Origin: CAVRQM01 sp963756975
GTDB taxonomy: Bacteria; Pseudomonadota; Alphaproteobacteria; Acetobacterales; Acetobacteraceae
DNA: 64,000 nucleotides
Assembly: GCA_963756975.1 (NCBI GenBank)
Contig: CAVWPS010000002.1
Span: 1,550,001-1,614,000, forward strand
Reading direction: 5' to 3'
Position 1 is the first letter of the stretch; the number at the start of each line of letters is the position of its first letter. The notes beneath the pieces are model-generated. The model was not told the origin of the DNA. It worked only from the letters and a program-made list of their open reading frames with translations, and made no database searches. The position numbers and the translations under genes are program-made. Of the stretch, positions 9,444 to 18,878 are shown piece by piece.

Positions 9444-10179
9444 CACAAGCCTCGACCATCCATGACCCGATCTCCCCACCACGGTTCTTCACCAGATCGA
9501 GTCGCCATCGTGTCGGCCCCAGACCGCGCAAATCCGGGCGTTTCGAATACGGCGCGCCCGAAGGCACCGCGCCGACCCGCCATCGCGTCGTCGCGGACGA
9601 TGGGTTCGCGAGCCGCGGGTCATCGAACGTTCGTGACCGGCGCAGAACAAGCCCCATCGCCCCGGACATCTCGGCGGCCAGCTGCAACCGCCTCGATGCG
9701 GTATGGGTCAGCTCGGCTCCGGGTTCCCCGATGACCACAGCCATGGCCTTGCACCGGAGGGAGTCCTCCATCGCCTGCAAAATGGCCGCCTTCGACTTGG
9801 CCCGTGCGAACAGCAACCGGTTCGGGTCGATCCCACAATCGGCAAGGGCGGGCATGAAGGGCGGGTCGGCGGCAATCCAGATGCCCCAGCGCTGCCCACC
9901 GGCCATCGCCCGGGCCGCAATACCGGCGATGAACAGCGTAGCCCCCCCGGCATACTCGGTGTCCGGACCGGTGCCGGACGCTTCGTGCACGGCACCGAAC
10001 GCCAAGCCGCCGGCCGGCAGCACCGTATCGATAGCTTCTATATCGAACGCGACACGGGACGCCTCGGCGTCTTGCCGGCAGACGCCCGCACCGGCCCGAT
10101 CGGCAACGACCCTGCGCTCGAGACGGGCAACCCGTCCACGAAGTTCGGTGATAGCCTGGGCTGAACACGGCCGGGTCAT
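9328..10179 (-). CDS. imuA: ImuA, RecA-like SOS mutagenesis protein
   Basis: SulA/RecA-like partner of ImuB in the error-prone ImuA-ImuB-DnaE2 mutasome. I chose the ATG at 10179 (MTRPCSAQAITELRGRVARLE), because the other ATG, at 10191, lies inside the LexA box. The protein has 283 residues. A degenerate P-loop-like region is seen around GGLAFGAVHEASG, and the WGIWIAAD and GAMGLVLRRS stretches are typical. The last 116 bases are shared with imuB in another frame. The gene is expected to be induced by DNA damage through the SOS box directly upstream. Confidence 0.85.
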   Translation of the reverse strand: MTRPCSAQAITELRGRVARLERRVVADRAGAGVCRQDAEASRVAFDIEAIDTVLPAGGLAFGAVHEASGTGPDTEYAGGATLFIAGIAARAMAGGQRWGIWIAADPPFMPALADCGIDPNRLLFARAKSKAAILQAMEDSLRCKAMAVVIGEPGAELTHTASRRLQLAAEMSGAMGLVLRRSRTFDDPRLANPSSATTRWRVGAVPSGAPYSKRPDLRGLGPTRWRLDLVKNRGGEIGSWMVEACDAQGRLSLAPDASDRPAPPIWFDRAVGRTFLQSERRAA

Positions 10180-10185
10180 AAATGA

Positions 10186-10200
10186 GAACATAGAGTGAAC
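10186..10200 (-). promoter_or_regulatory. LexA (SOS) box of imuAB
   Basis: Reads GTTC-ACTCTAT-GTTC on the minus strand, an exact match to the alphaproteobacterial LexA operator GTTC-N7-GTTC. It ends 6 bases before the chosen imuA start, so a bound LexA would block transcription initiation. This is established for imuAB-dnaE2 in several alphaproteobacteria; here it is seen directly in sequence. Confidence 0.85.
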
Positions 10201-10339
10201 ATGGGGCGGTGACAACGACTCGAACATCAGTTCATCGCGTCGGTCCTGACGAGAGTGCCGCTCCCGCAAAATTGGAACGGCACCAAAACCGTCCGTCAAG
10301 CGTTGTCACCCGATAGCCCCGACGAGGACCCCGGTTCCC

Positions 10340-12554
10340 ATGAGCGCGACCACCGAGACGAACGCACAAAGGCCCGATACCGCCAAACCCGACGCTGGAA
10401 AGTCCGAAGCGGGCAAAACCGCCGCTCCCAACTCAGCCTACTCCGGCCACGCGGAACCCAGGATACGGCCGCCCGCCCGGATCGAGGCGGCCGAAACGCC
10501 GGGCCTGTCCGGCCTGCTGACCCTGGCGGTCGGAGTCGTCGCGATCGCCGGCCTGTATCTCGGCCGTGAAGTCCTGGTGCCGATCGCGCTCGCCGTCCTG
10601 CTCTCGTTCCTGCTCGCCCCGCTGGCGAGCCTGCTGCGCCGTCTCTACCTCGGGCGGGTCGGCTCCGTGCTGCTGTCGGTCCTACTCGCGATGAGCATCG
10701 GGGTCGCCCTGTTCGGTCTGATCGGCTCCCAGCTCGCCGACCTCGCTCAGCAGGCACCGCAATATCAGAGCACGATCGAGAAAAAGGTCGGCACGATCCG
10801 GAATTTCGCCACCAACAATCTCGAAAGTGTCCTGCGCCAGCTGAACCCCCGTGCCCGCCCCGGCACGAACGCCGCCGCGACCGTGGTGTCGCCCAGCGCG
10901 GTGACCCCCGACCTGCATCAGAACGCGCCGGCCAGCCCCGCTCAGACCACGCCGGTCGGGACCGAAGCCCATCCGATGCCGGTCGAGGTCCATCAGCCCG
11001 ACCCGTCCCCGATGGTCGTCGCGATGCGGATCGTCTCCCCGGTCGTGGGTCCGCTCGCGACCGGTGCCATCGTGCTGATTTTCAGCATCTTCGTCCTGCT
11101 GCAACGCGAGGATTTGCGCGATCGCATGATCCGCCTGGTCGGCTCCGGCGACCTGCACCGCACGACCGTCGCCATGAACGACGCGGCCCACCGGCTCTCG
11201 CGCTATTTCGTCACCCAGCTCGGCGTCAACGCCTGCTTCGGCATCGTCATCGGCGGCGGCCTGTTCGCGATCGGCGTGCCGTCGCCGCTGCTCTGGGCGG
11301 TGCTGGGCGCGCTGCTCCGCTTCGTTCCCTATGTCGGGGTGCCGCTCTCGGCCGTCCTGCCGATCGCGCTCGCCGCCGCCGTCGACCCCGGGTGGTCGAT
11401 GATGGTGTGGACGATCGCGCTGTATGTCGTGGTCGAGGGCACGCTGGGCCAAGCGGTCGAGCCGATGCTGTACGGCCACAGCACCGGCCTGTCGCCGTTC
11501 GCCGTCGTGGTGGCGGCCACGTTCTGGACCTGGTTGTGGGGCCCGATCGGCCTGATCCTGTCGACCCCGCTGACGCTCTGCCTGGTCGTGCTCGGGCGTC
11601 ACGTCGACCGGTTCGAGTTCCTGGACGTTCTGCTCGGCGACCGTCCCGCCCTCACGCCGGTCGAGAGTTTCTACCAGCGCATGCTGTCGGGCGACGTGGA
11701 CGAGGTCGCGGAGCAGGCGGAGCAATTGCTCCGCGAGCGCTCGTTGTCGTCGGTACTATGACGAGGTCGCGCTTCCGGGCCTGCGGCTGGCCGCCAACGA
11801 CGCCGTCCGGGGCGTTCTGACCGAGCGTCAGCTCGACAGCGTGCGCGGCGCGTTCGCCAATCTCGTCCATGATCTGGACAGTCACGAGGATGCCGATCCC
11901 GCCGGTACCGCGCGTCAGGTCGGGTCCGCCGAACCGATCGACCCCGGCATCGCCACCCGCGCCGAACGCATGCTGAGCCATGGGACGGCTCCGGGCCGTT
12001 CCGCGCCGGAGACCGGCGATCTGCCAGCGGCCTGGGCCGGACGCGACCCGGTCCTTTGCGTCGGCGGCCGCGGCCCGCTCGACGAGGGGGTGGCGGCGAT
12101 GCTGGCGCAGTTGCTGCGCAAGCACCGGGTCGGCGCCCGGATCGCGGGCTTCGAGGCGGTCTCGCGCGAAAGCATCCGCACCCTGGACCTCGACGGGGTG
12201 GCGCTGGTGTGCGTCAGCTACCTCGACCCGAGCGGCACCACCTCCGCGCTCCGGTTTCTGGTGCGACGCTTGCGCCAGCGTCTGCCCGGCATCCCGATCG
12301 TGGTCGGCCTCTGGGGGAACGAGACGGACGGGCTGGCGCCGGCGAGCGACCCCAACGCCGTGGCGACGTTCCCGGGTGCCGACCATGTCGCGCGCTCATT
12401 GCACGACGTGATCGAACTCGCACTCGCCTACGCGCACGGCGAACGGTCGCTGCCACCGCCCCATACCGTGGGCGGGGCCACGATTCGTTCGCAACCAATC
12501 CCGCCGGGCGACGCTAACCTGCCGGTCGCCGGACATCCCGCTCCGGCAGTTTGA
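10340..12554 (+). pseudogene. AI-2E family (PerM-like) membrane protein with long C-terminal extension, frameshifted
   Basis: The first frame (10340-11761) encodes 473 residues of an AI-2E/PerM transporter-fold protein with hydrophobic helices at about residues 50-115, 225-265 and 295-420. It then stops at TGA 11759. Dropping one base near 11752-11753 restores YYDEVALPGLRLAAND, a natural continuation of the preceding LLRERSLSS, and the frame stays open to 12554. The corrected protein is about 737 residues. The C-terminal part includes an alpha/beta stretch (DPVLCVGGRG to PIVVGLWGN) resembling a B12-binding/response-regulator fold. The substrate is unknown. The break is either a base-calling error or a real frameshift. 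Confidence 0.75.
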
Positions 12555-12566
12555 GGGTATTCGTCC

Positions 12567-14852
12567 GTGTCCACGACCACGTTGCCGCCCCCTTCCGATA
12601 CCGCTCAACCGTCCAATCCGGACACGGTGGGCGAAACGCCGGCCCCGCTGGCGCGGCCCCGCGTCAGCGAGGGCGCGCCGTTCCCTCTCGGTGCCACCTG
12701 GACCGGCCTCGGCGTCAATTTCGCGATCTTCTCGGCCAATGCGACCCGGGTCGAGCTGTGCCTGTTCGACGACAGCGGCACCACCGAGATCGGCCGCGTC
12801 GACCTGCCCGAGTTCACCGACGAGATCTGGCACGGCTTCCTGCCGGACGCCCGCCCCGGCACGGTCTACGGCTACCGTGTCCACGGCCCCTACGCGCCCG
12901 CCGAAGGCCACCGGTTCAACTGCCACAAGCTGCTGCTCGACCCGTACGCCAAGGCGGTCGTCGGCAAGATCGAGTGGAACCCGGCGCTGTTCGGCTACGT
13001 CATGGAAAGCGAGGACGACACCACGTTCGACGAGCGCGACAGCGCGCCGTTCATGCCGAAGGCGCGGGTGATCGACCCTGCGTTCACCTGGGGCCACGAC
13101 GTGTCGCCATCGATCCCGTGGGATCAGACGGTCTTCTACGAACTGCACGTCAAAGGTTTCACCAAGCGTCATCCGGCGGTGTCGGACGATCGGCGGGGCA
13201 CCTATGCGGGGCTCGGGACGCCCGAGGTGATCGCCCACATCCGCAACCTCGGCGTGACCTCGGTCGAACTGCTGCCGATCCACGCGTTCGTCGACGACAG
13301 CCAGCTGCTCGAGAAGGGTCTGGTCAACTACTGGGGCTACAACACGATCAGCTTCTTCGCACCGGAGCGCCGCTACGCCCACAGTCAGGATTTCGCGTTC
13401 TCCGAGTTCAAGGAGATGGTCGCGCGCCTGCATGCGGCGAAGCTCGAAGTCATCCTGGACGTCGTCTACAACCACACCGCCGAGGGCAACGAGCGCGGGC
13501 CGACGATCTCGTTCAAGGGGATCGACAACGCGAGCTACTACCGCCTGCTGCCCGATCAGCCGCGCTACTACATCAACGATACCGGCACCGGGAACACGTT
13601 CAACCTGAGCCATCCGCGCGTGCTGCAGATGGTCACCGACAGCCTGCGCTACTGGGTGACCGAGATGCACGTCGATGGCTTCCGCTTCGACCTCGGCACG
13701 ATTTTGGCCCGCGAGCCGTCGGGGTTCGACGCGACCAGCGGCTTCCTCGACGCCTGCATCCAGGATCCGGTGCTGAGCAAGGTCAAGCTGATCGCCGAGC
13801 CATGGGATTGCGGCCCCGGCGGCTATCAGGTCGGCGGTTTCCCGCCCGGCTGGGCCGAATGGAACGACCGTTACCGCGATACCGTCCGCGCTTTTTGGAA
13901 AGGCGAGGAGAAGACCGCTCCGGAACTCGCGACCCGGCTGGCCGCATCGGGCGACAAATTCAACCATCGCGGCCGTCGCCCCTGGGCCAGCGTCAACTTC
14001 GTCACCGCCCATGACGGGTTCACCCTGAACGACAATTTTAGCTACAACGACAAGCACAACGAGGCGAACGGCGAGGATAATCGCGACGGGAACAGCAATA
14101 ACCATAGCTGGAATTGCGGTGCGGAAGGCCCGACGGACGATCCTGCGATCAATACGCTTCGGGACCGCCAGATCCGCAACGTCATGGCGACGCTTGTTCT
14201 AAGCCAGGGCACGCCGATGCTGGTCGCGGGCGATGAATTCGGCCGTACCCAGGGCGGCAACAACAACGCGTATTGCCAAGACAACGAAATCTCCTGGGTC
14301 AACTGGAACCTCGAGGAGAAGGGGATCGGCCTGCTGGCGTTCACCCGCAAGCTCATCGCACTTCGTCACCGGCTGCCGATCCTGCGCCGGAGCCGCTTCC
14401 TGACCGGCGCGCTGAACGAGGCGCTCGGCATTCACGACGTGCGCTGGATCAACGCCGGCGGCCACGACATGACGCCGGAGGATTGGCAGAACGCCACCAC
14501 CATGTGCTTCGGCATGCTGATCGACGGCCGGGCGCAGGCGTCCGGCATCGTCCGAAAGGCCGAGGACGCGACGTTGCTGCTGGTGTTCAACTCGTACCAT
14601 GACGTGGTCGACTTCACCCTGCCGGAGTGCGAGGGCGGTGACGGCTGGATGCTTCTGGCCGACACCAACGTGCCGGAGGTCGAGGGCGGCCAGTTCGCGA
14701 CCGGTGCTCAGTATGTGGTGACCGGGCGGTCGTTGCTCCTCTTCCAGCTCGGGAAGGTGACGGCACAGGCCCATGTCGAGGTGCCGACGCCGACGAACGA
14801 GGCGATCGACGTCAAGGTTCATCTGCCGAAACCGGCGGCGCCGAAAACCTGA
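12567..14852 (+). CDS. glgX: GlgX, glycogen debranching enzyme (isoamylase type)
   Basis: Hydrolyses alpha-1,6 branches in glycogen or maltodextrin. The protein has 761 residues and starts at GTG 12567. An N-terminal CBM48 domain covers about residues 35-140. The GH13 catalytic motifs are in order: DVVYNH, GFRFDLG (nucleophile Asp), AEPWD (acid/base Glu) and FVTAHDG. It lies 12 bases after the frameshifted membrane-protein gene. No other glycogen gene is in the window, so its partners (glgA, glgB, glgP, treYZ) must be elsewhere. A hairpin follows the gene. Confidence 0.92.
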   Translation: MSTTTLPPPSDTAQPSNPDTVGETPAPLARPRVSEGAPFPLGATWTGLGVNFAIFSANATRVELCLFDDSGTTEIGRVDLPEFTDEIWHGFLPDARPGTVYGYRVHGPYAPAEGHRFNCHKLLLDPYAKAVVGKIEWNPALFGYVMESEDDTTFDERDSAPFMPKARVIDPAFTWGHDVSPSIPWDQTVFYELHVKGFTKRHPAVSDDRRGTYAGLGTPEVIAHIRNLGVTSVELLPIHAFVDDSQLLEKGLVNYWGYNTISFFAPERRYAHSQDFAFSEFKEMVARLHAAKLEVILDVVYNHTAEGNERGPTISFKGIDNASYYRLLPDQPRYYINDTGTGNTFNLSHPRVLQMVTDSLRYWVTEMHVDGFRFDLGTILAREPSGFDATSGFLDACIQDPVLSKVKLIAEPWDCGPGGYQVGGFPPGWAEWNDRYRDTVRAFWKGEEKTAPELATRLAASGDKFNHRGRRPWASVNFVTAHDGFTLNDNFSYNDKHNEANGEDNRDGNSNNHSWNCGAEGPTDDPAINTLRDRQIRNVMATLVLSQGTPMLVAGDEFGRTQGGNNNAYCQDNEISWVNWNLEEKGIGLLAFTRKLIALRHRLPILRRSRFLTGALNEALGIHDVRWINAGGHDMTPEDWQNATTMCFGMLIDGRAQASGIVRKAEDATLLLVFNSYHDVVDFTLPECEGGDGWMLLADTNVPEVEGGQFATGAQYVVTGRSLLLFQLGKVTAQAHVEVPTPTNEAIDVKVHLPKPAAPKT

Positions 14853-14860
14853 CGGCTAGG

Positions 14861-14886
14861 CCCGGCGCTTCGACGAAGCCGCCGGG
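14861..14886. terminator. Hairpin between convergent glgX and ptsH
   Basis: CCCGGC-GCTTC pairs with GAAGC-(C)-GCCGGG around a GAC loop, making an 11-bp stem with one bulged C. It sits in the 45-base gap between two convergent genes, so it can act in both directions. No long T-run follows, so intrinsic termination would be weak. Confidence 0.5.
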
Positions 14887-14897
14887 TTCAGCCAAGG

Positions 14898-15209
14898 CTA
14901 GTCTTCCTCGGCGAACCCGGAGTCGACCAGTTCGGCGATCGCCCCGACAGCGGCCGCCGCATCGGTGCCTCGCCCGGATACGATCAGCACGGTGCCGATC
15001 CCGGCCCCGAGCATCATCAGCCCCATGATCGAGCGGGCCGAGACGCCCGGCTCGCCGGCGGTCGCCTCGCCCCGCAACTCGACTTCGGCCGTGTAGCGTT
15101 CGGCGACGGTGACCAGCTTGGCGGCCGCCCTTGCGTGCAATCCACGCTTGTTCCTGATGGTGACCGTGCGCTCGATGGCGGCTCCGGCCTCATCGACGTC
15201 GGCGCTCAA
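14898..15209 (-). CDS. ptsH: HPr phosphocarrier protein (PTS)
   Basis: Phosphocarrier of a regulatory PTS. The protein has 103 residues. The start is TTG 15209, overlapping the stop of the EIIA gene (TTGA). The phospho-accepting His is at about residue 25 (RGLHARAA), and the HprK-target serine lies in SARSIMGLMML. With EIIA, RapZ and HprK upstream it forms the alphaproteobacterial regulatory PTS, which lacks a sugar permease. No enzyme I (ptsP) gene is present in the window. The strongly acidic C-terminus (FAEED) is unremarkable. Confidence 0.88.
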   Translation of the reverse strand: MSADVDEAGAAIERTVTIRNKRGLHARAAAKLVTVAERYTAEVELRGEATAGEPGVSARSIMGLMMLGAGIGTVLIVSGRGTDAAAAVGAIAELVDSGFAEED

Positions 15210-15709
15210 TCGCCGGTCCCCGTGCGCAGCGTCGCCAGTCTTGGACCCGCGATTGGGGAGACGGAGGCGGGTGCCTTCGACACCGCCTCGCAGGCATCCG
15301 CCCGCACCTTGCCGTGCGCCAGAACCTCGGAGGCCGACGTGATGTATTTTCGGCCGGCCGCCTGAACGCACTCGACCGCTTCCTTCAGCGGCATGAGATA
15401 GCGGACCTTCGCGAGTTTCACGAGCATCGGCAGGTTCACGCCCGCCAGAACCTCGACGCCGGGCCGGGCCATCTGCGACAGGCACAGGTTGGACGGGGTG
15501 CCGCCGAACATGTCGGTCATCATCACGACGCCGTCGCCATCGTCGACCTGCTCGACCGCGGCGTGGATCTCGCTCCGTCGTCGGTCGCTGTCGTCGTCGG
15601 CCCCGATCGAGACCGTGACGACGTTGGCCTGCCGGCCGACGACATGCTCCATCGCCGAGCGAAGCTCCACGGCGAGCCTGCCGTGTGTGACGATCACCAA
15701 GCCGATCAT
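15206..15709 (-). CDS. PTS EIIA component, mannose/fructose family
   Basis: EIIA(Man)-type phosphotransfer protein used for regulation rather than transport. The protein has 167 residues. The phosphorylatable His9 lies in IVTHGRL, and MFGGTPSN is the family signature. ATG 15709 overlaps the rapZ stop (ATGA); the stop overlaps the HPr start (TTGA). Without EIIB/C genes nearby, it probably receives phosphate from HPr and signals onward, for example to the neighbouring ChvG/ChvI circuit (inference from conserved order). Confidence 0.88.
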   Translation of the reverse strand: MIGLVIVTHGRLAVELRSAMEHVVGRQANVVTVSIGADDDSDRRRSEIHAAVEQVDDGDGVVMMTDMFGGTPSNLCLSQMARPGVEVLAGVNLPMLVKLAKVRYLMPLKEAVECVQAAGRKYITSASEVLAHGKVRADACEAVSKAPASVSPIAGPRLATLRTGTGD

Positions 15710-16698
15710 GACTGCAACGCCTCTTCGCGCCGGACCGGTCCGGCATCCCCTGCAACCGCCACCGAATTCTTCGGTTGCGGCAACGACACGCCACGTCCCG
15801 CGCCTTCGCGGCCCAGTTCGCGATGCGACACCGTCGCACCCCAGCCCCGCTCCGTCAGAAAGCCTGCCAGCCGCTCCACGATCAGCACCGATCGGTGGCG
15901 ACCGCCGGTGCAACCGACCGCGATCGTCACGTATTTTTTGCCTTCGACGACGAACCTCGGCAAGAGCAGCTCAAGCAGCCCGGTCAGATGCGCATAGAAA
16001 CCAGCAAAATACACGTCCGACTCGATGTAGGCCGCAACCTCGGGGTCTAGCCCCGTCAGCGGCCGCAGAGCATCGATATAGTGCGGGTTGCTAAGGAAGC
16101 GTGCATCGAACACCATGTCCGCCTCACGCGGCAGCCCGGCGGGAAACGCAAACGACACCAGGGTGGGGACGAGGCGGGCTCCGCGTTCACCGGCGTCCGG
16201 GGTGCCGAACGCCGTCTCGATCCGGTGTCTCAAATCGGGCAACGCCAGGCTCGACGTGTCGATCGACAGGTCGGCGGCGTCCCAGAGCGGTGAGACCAGC
16301 CGGCGCTCCGCCGCAATCCCGTCCCGCACCGTGGCACCCGCGCCGGACCCCGCCAGAGGATGGCGCCGGCGTGTCGCGGTGAACCGGCGCAGCAACGCGG
16401 GCTCGCTCGCCCATAGAAACACCAGGCAGGTTCTCAGTCCCTGGTCGCGACGGATCGTGTCCAGTGCGGCCATCACCGCCGCCGCGTCGAACCCGTCGCT
16501 GCGCGCGTCGAACCCGATCGCGACGGGGGCCGACCCTGTCCGCGCGGCCCGTTCGGCGAGGGCGCCGATCATCGACAGCGGCGGGTTGTCGACCGCGTCG
16601 TAGCCCAGATCCTCCAGCACCCGCAGCGTGCTCGCCTTGCCCGCGCCAGACAGGCCGGTGACGAGCACCACCCGGTAGGCTGCCGGCGTCTCGCTCAT
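15706..16698 (-). CDS. rapZ: RapZ, nucleotide-binding RNase adapter protein
   Basis: In enterobacteria RapZ controls glmS through small RNAs; in alphaproteobacteria its role is less settled. The protein has 330 residues from ATG 16698, which overlaps the hprK stop (ATGA). The Walker A motif GLSGAGKAS is near the N-terminus, and the C-terminal RNA-binding signature GCTGGRHRSV is present. The last 40 residues extend beyond the usual end. It lies in the coupled row hprK-rapZ-EIIA-HPr, consistent with cell-envelope and carbon/nitrogen regulation. Confidence 0.9.
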   Translation of the reverse strand: MSETPAAYRVVLVTGLSGAGKASTLRVLEDLGYDAVDNPPLSMIGALAERAARTGSAPVAIGFDARSDGFDAAAVMAALDTIRRDQGLRTCLVFLWASEPALLRRFTATRRRHPLAGSGAGATVRDGIAAERRLVSPLWDAADLSIDTSSLALPDLRHRIETAFGTPDAGERGARLVPTLVSFAFPAGLPREADMVFDARFLSNPHYIDALRPLTGLDPEVAAYIESDVYFAGFYAHLTGLLELLLPRFVVEGKKYVTIAVGCTGGRHRSVLIVERLAGFLTERGWGATVSHRELGREGAGRGVSLPQPKNSVAVAGDAGPVRREEALQS

Positions 16699-17120
16699 TC
16701 GGCGAACGCGCCCGCTAATTGGGTCAGCCGTCCCTGCGCGCACCCGAGCGCCACCCGTACCCGGGCCACCGCGGAGGCTTGCGCCGGATCGAGCCGGACC
16801 AGCGGCACGTCCAGGACGGGATGGCGGCGCGGGGAGGGCAGGCGATCGGATTGCGGCCCGTCCAGTTCGACGGCGAGCGCGATCCGCGCGGTCGCGACCG
16901 AGGGAAGGCGTTGTAACCCGAGCCCACGCAATTCGATCATGCCGCGAAGACCGGACGCGGCGCTCGCGACGCCATCCGCGACGACCACCTGATCGTCCGC
17001 CACGAGATCGAAGCCGGCATCAATGAGACGGAGCAGCAGATCGCTTTTGCCGCATCCGGGGGCACCGGTGAGCAGCACACCGGCTCCGTCGAGGGCAGCA
17101 CAGCTCGCGTGCAGTCGCAT
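16695..17120 (-). CDS. hprK: HprK, HPr kinase/phosphorylase (short alphaproteobacterial form)
   Basis: Phosphorylates the regulatory serine of HPr. It has only 141 residues, because alphaproteobacterial HprK lacks the N-terminal domain found in Firmicutes. The P-loop GAPGCGKSD is near residue 20, VADDQV follows, and RGLGL corresponds to the family signature. It starts 87 bases downstream of the chvG stop and couples to rapZ by ATGA. This kinase together with HPr, EIIA and ChvG is a known functional block in related bacteria. Confidence 0.88.
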   Translation of the reverse strand: MRLHASCAALDGAGVLLTGAPGCGKSDLLLRLIDAGFDLVADDQVVVADGVASAASGLRGMIELRGLGLQRLPSVATARIALAVELDGPQSDRLPSPRRHPVLDVPLVRLDPAQASAVARVRVALGCAQGRLTQLAGAFAE

Positions 17121-17207
17121 CGGCGGACCATGATCCAGTCGCGCGGCGGATGGAAGCGGATCGTGCGTGTCGCGCGAACAAGATTTCGTCCGCGTGGCAC
17201 AAATGTT

Positions 17208-18878
17208 CTAGCCCGCCGGGGCTTTCGGCAGCCGCAACACCAGGCGCGCCCCGACGACGCCGCCGGTGTCGTCGCGCCGGTTCTCCGCGACCAGGCTGCC
17301 GCGCAACGCCTCGGCGATCTGCCGGCTGATCGACAGGCCGAGCCCGGAATGCTGGCCGTATTGCTCGCCGGTCGGCCGCTCGGAGTAGAACCGCTCGAAC
17401 ACGTGCTCCAGCCGGCCCTCCGGGATGCCCGGCCCGTCATCCTCGACGCTGATCTCGACCATCGCGCCGGCGTCGATCGCGCGTAGCGAGACGCGTGCGC
17501 CTGGAGGCGAGAAGCTCTGCGCGTTGGCCAGCAGGTTGCGGAGCAACTGCACCAGCCGCCGCTCGACCGCCTGCACGAGCAGCGGTGCCCCGACCAGCGT
17601 CACATGCACGCGCGGACTCGCCTCGGTGCGGGTCGCCTCGTCGATGTCGGCCAGCGTGGTCAGAATGGCGCCGACATCGACCGGCTCGGTGGTCAGCCGA
17701 GACAGCTCCGCGTCGATGCGCGAGGCGTCGCTGATGTCGCTGATCAGCCGGTCGAGCCGCCCCACGTCGTCGGCGATGATCGCCGACAGCCGGCGCTGCT
17801 TGGTCGGGTCGTCGATCCGGCGCAGCGTCTCGATCGCCGAGCGGATGGAGCTGAGCGGGTTCTTGATCTCGTGCGCCACGTCGGCCGCGAACCGCTCGAT
17901 CGCGTCCATCCGGTCCCACAACGCCCGCGCCGAGCCGTCGAACGCGTGCGCCAGCTCGCCCACCTCGTCCGTGCGCGCCAGCAGGCTCGCGGGCACGCCG
18001 TCGGCACGGCCACGGCCCTCGTGCATCCGCTCCGCCGCGTCGGCCAGCCGCAGGATCGGCCGCGCGATCGTCAGCGACAGATACCAGGACAGCAGCACCG
18101 TCAGCCCGAGCGCCAGTGCGAACAGGGCGAGGATGGACAGCCGCACCGCGAGCAGGCTGTCGTCCACCTCGCGCGCTTCGCGGGTCAGCAGGATGATGCC
18201 GACGGTGTGTTTTTCGCGCGCCACCGGCTCGGCCACCGTGACCAGCAGCCGGTCGTCGCCGGTGCGTCTGATATAGGGCGGCATTTCGCGCCCTTGGTCC
18301 TCGCCCGACAGCTTCACCTCGGCCTTCACGTCGGGCTGCCAGTCGGCCCCGGCCGCACCGGGGCTGCTGTCGAGGGCCGTGCCCTGATGCGGGAACAGGC
18401 CGAGCACGCTGTCGTAGGCACGCCCGATCGCGCCCACCATCGCCCCGCGCGTCTCGGCCGGCGGCAGCGGGATTTCCCGTGCCGCGCCCTCGCCGTCGTC
18501 GCGCAGCCGGCTGTTGGCGACCAGCGTGCCGTCCGGCCCATACAATTTCGCCTGCGCGCCGGGGCTCGGGTCGGTCAGCCGCCGCAGCAGTGCCCGCGCC
18601 ATCTCGGGCGCCAGATGGGGGGTGTCGTCGGGATCGAGCCGGACCGCCGCCTCGCCCAGGGCACCCGCGTAGATGCGGGCCTGCTCGCGCAACGTGCCCA
18701 CCTCGGCGCGCAAAAGTCCGTCCTGGTATTGGTCGAGATACAGGAGGGCCGCCAGCAGCAGGGCCAGCGGCAGCAGGTTGACCAGCAGGATCCGGCGCAG
18801 CAGCGGCGACGACAGCCGGACGCCGCGCGGGCGGCCGGCCTTCTCGGTGACCAGAAGCGGGGTCAGCGCGTCAGGCAT
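17208..18878 (-). CDS. chvG: ChvG (ExoS), envelope/acid-stress sensor histidine kinase
   Basis: Membrane histidine kinase partner of ChvI. The protein has 556 residues. The first membrane segment is at about residues 28-48, with a periplasmic sensor domain to about 240 and a second segment near 245-265. HAMP follows, then the H-box VAHEIKNPLSS, the N-box region and the G-boxes DDGPGIP and SGLGLS. ATG 18878 overlaps the chvI stop by 8 bases. Its position directly upstream of hprK matches the conserved alphaproteobacterial arrangement. Confidence 0.9.
   Translation of the reverse strand: MPDALTPLLVTEKAGRPRGVRLSSPLLRRILLVNLLPLALLLAALLYLDQYQDGLLRAEVGTLREQARIYAGALGEAAVRLDPDDTPHLAPEMARALLRRLTDPSPGAQAKLYGPDGTLVANSRLRDDGEGAAREIPLPPAETRGAMVGAIGRAYDSVLGLFPHQGTALDSSPGAAGADWQPDVKAEVKLSGEDQGREMPPYIRRTGDDRLLVTVAEPVAREKHTVGIILLTREAREVDDSLLAVRLSILALFALALGLTVLLSWYLSLTIARPILRLADAAERMHEGRGRADGVPASLLARTDEVGELAHAFDGSARALWDRMDAIERFAADVAHEIKNPLSSIRSAIETLRRIDDPTKQRRLSAIIADDVGRLDRLISDISDASRIDAELSRLTTEPVDVGAILTTLADIDEATRTEASPRVHVTLVGAPLLVQAVERRLVQLLRNLLANAQSFSPPGARVSLRAIDAGAMVEISVEDDGPGIPEGRLEHVFERFYSERPTGEQYGQHSGLGLSISRQIAEALRGSLVAENRRDDTGGVVGARLVLRLPKAPAG

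Noticed and set aside
12396..14105. Antisense open frame of 569 codons opposite glgX
   Set aside because: Shadow of glgX; no homology, and all catalytic motifs are on the plus strand.
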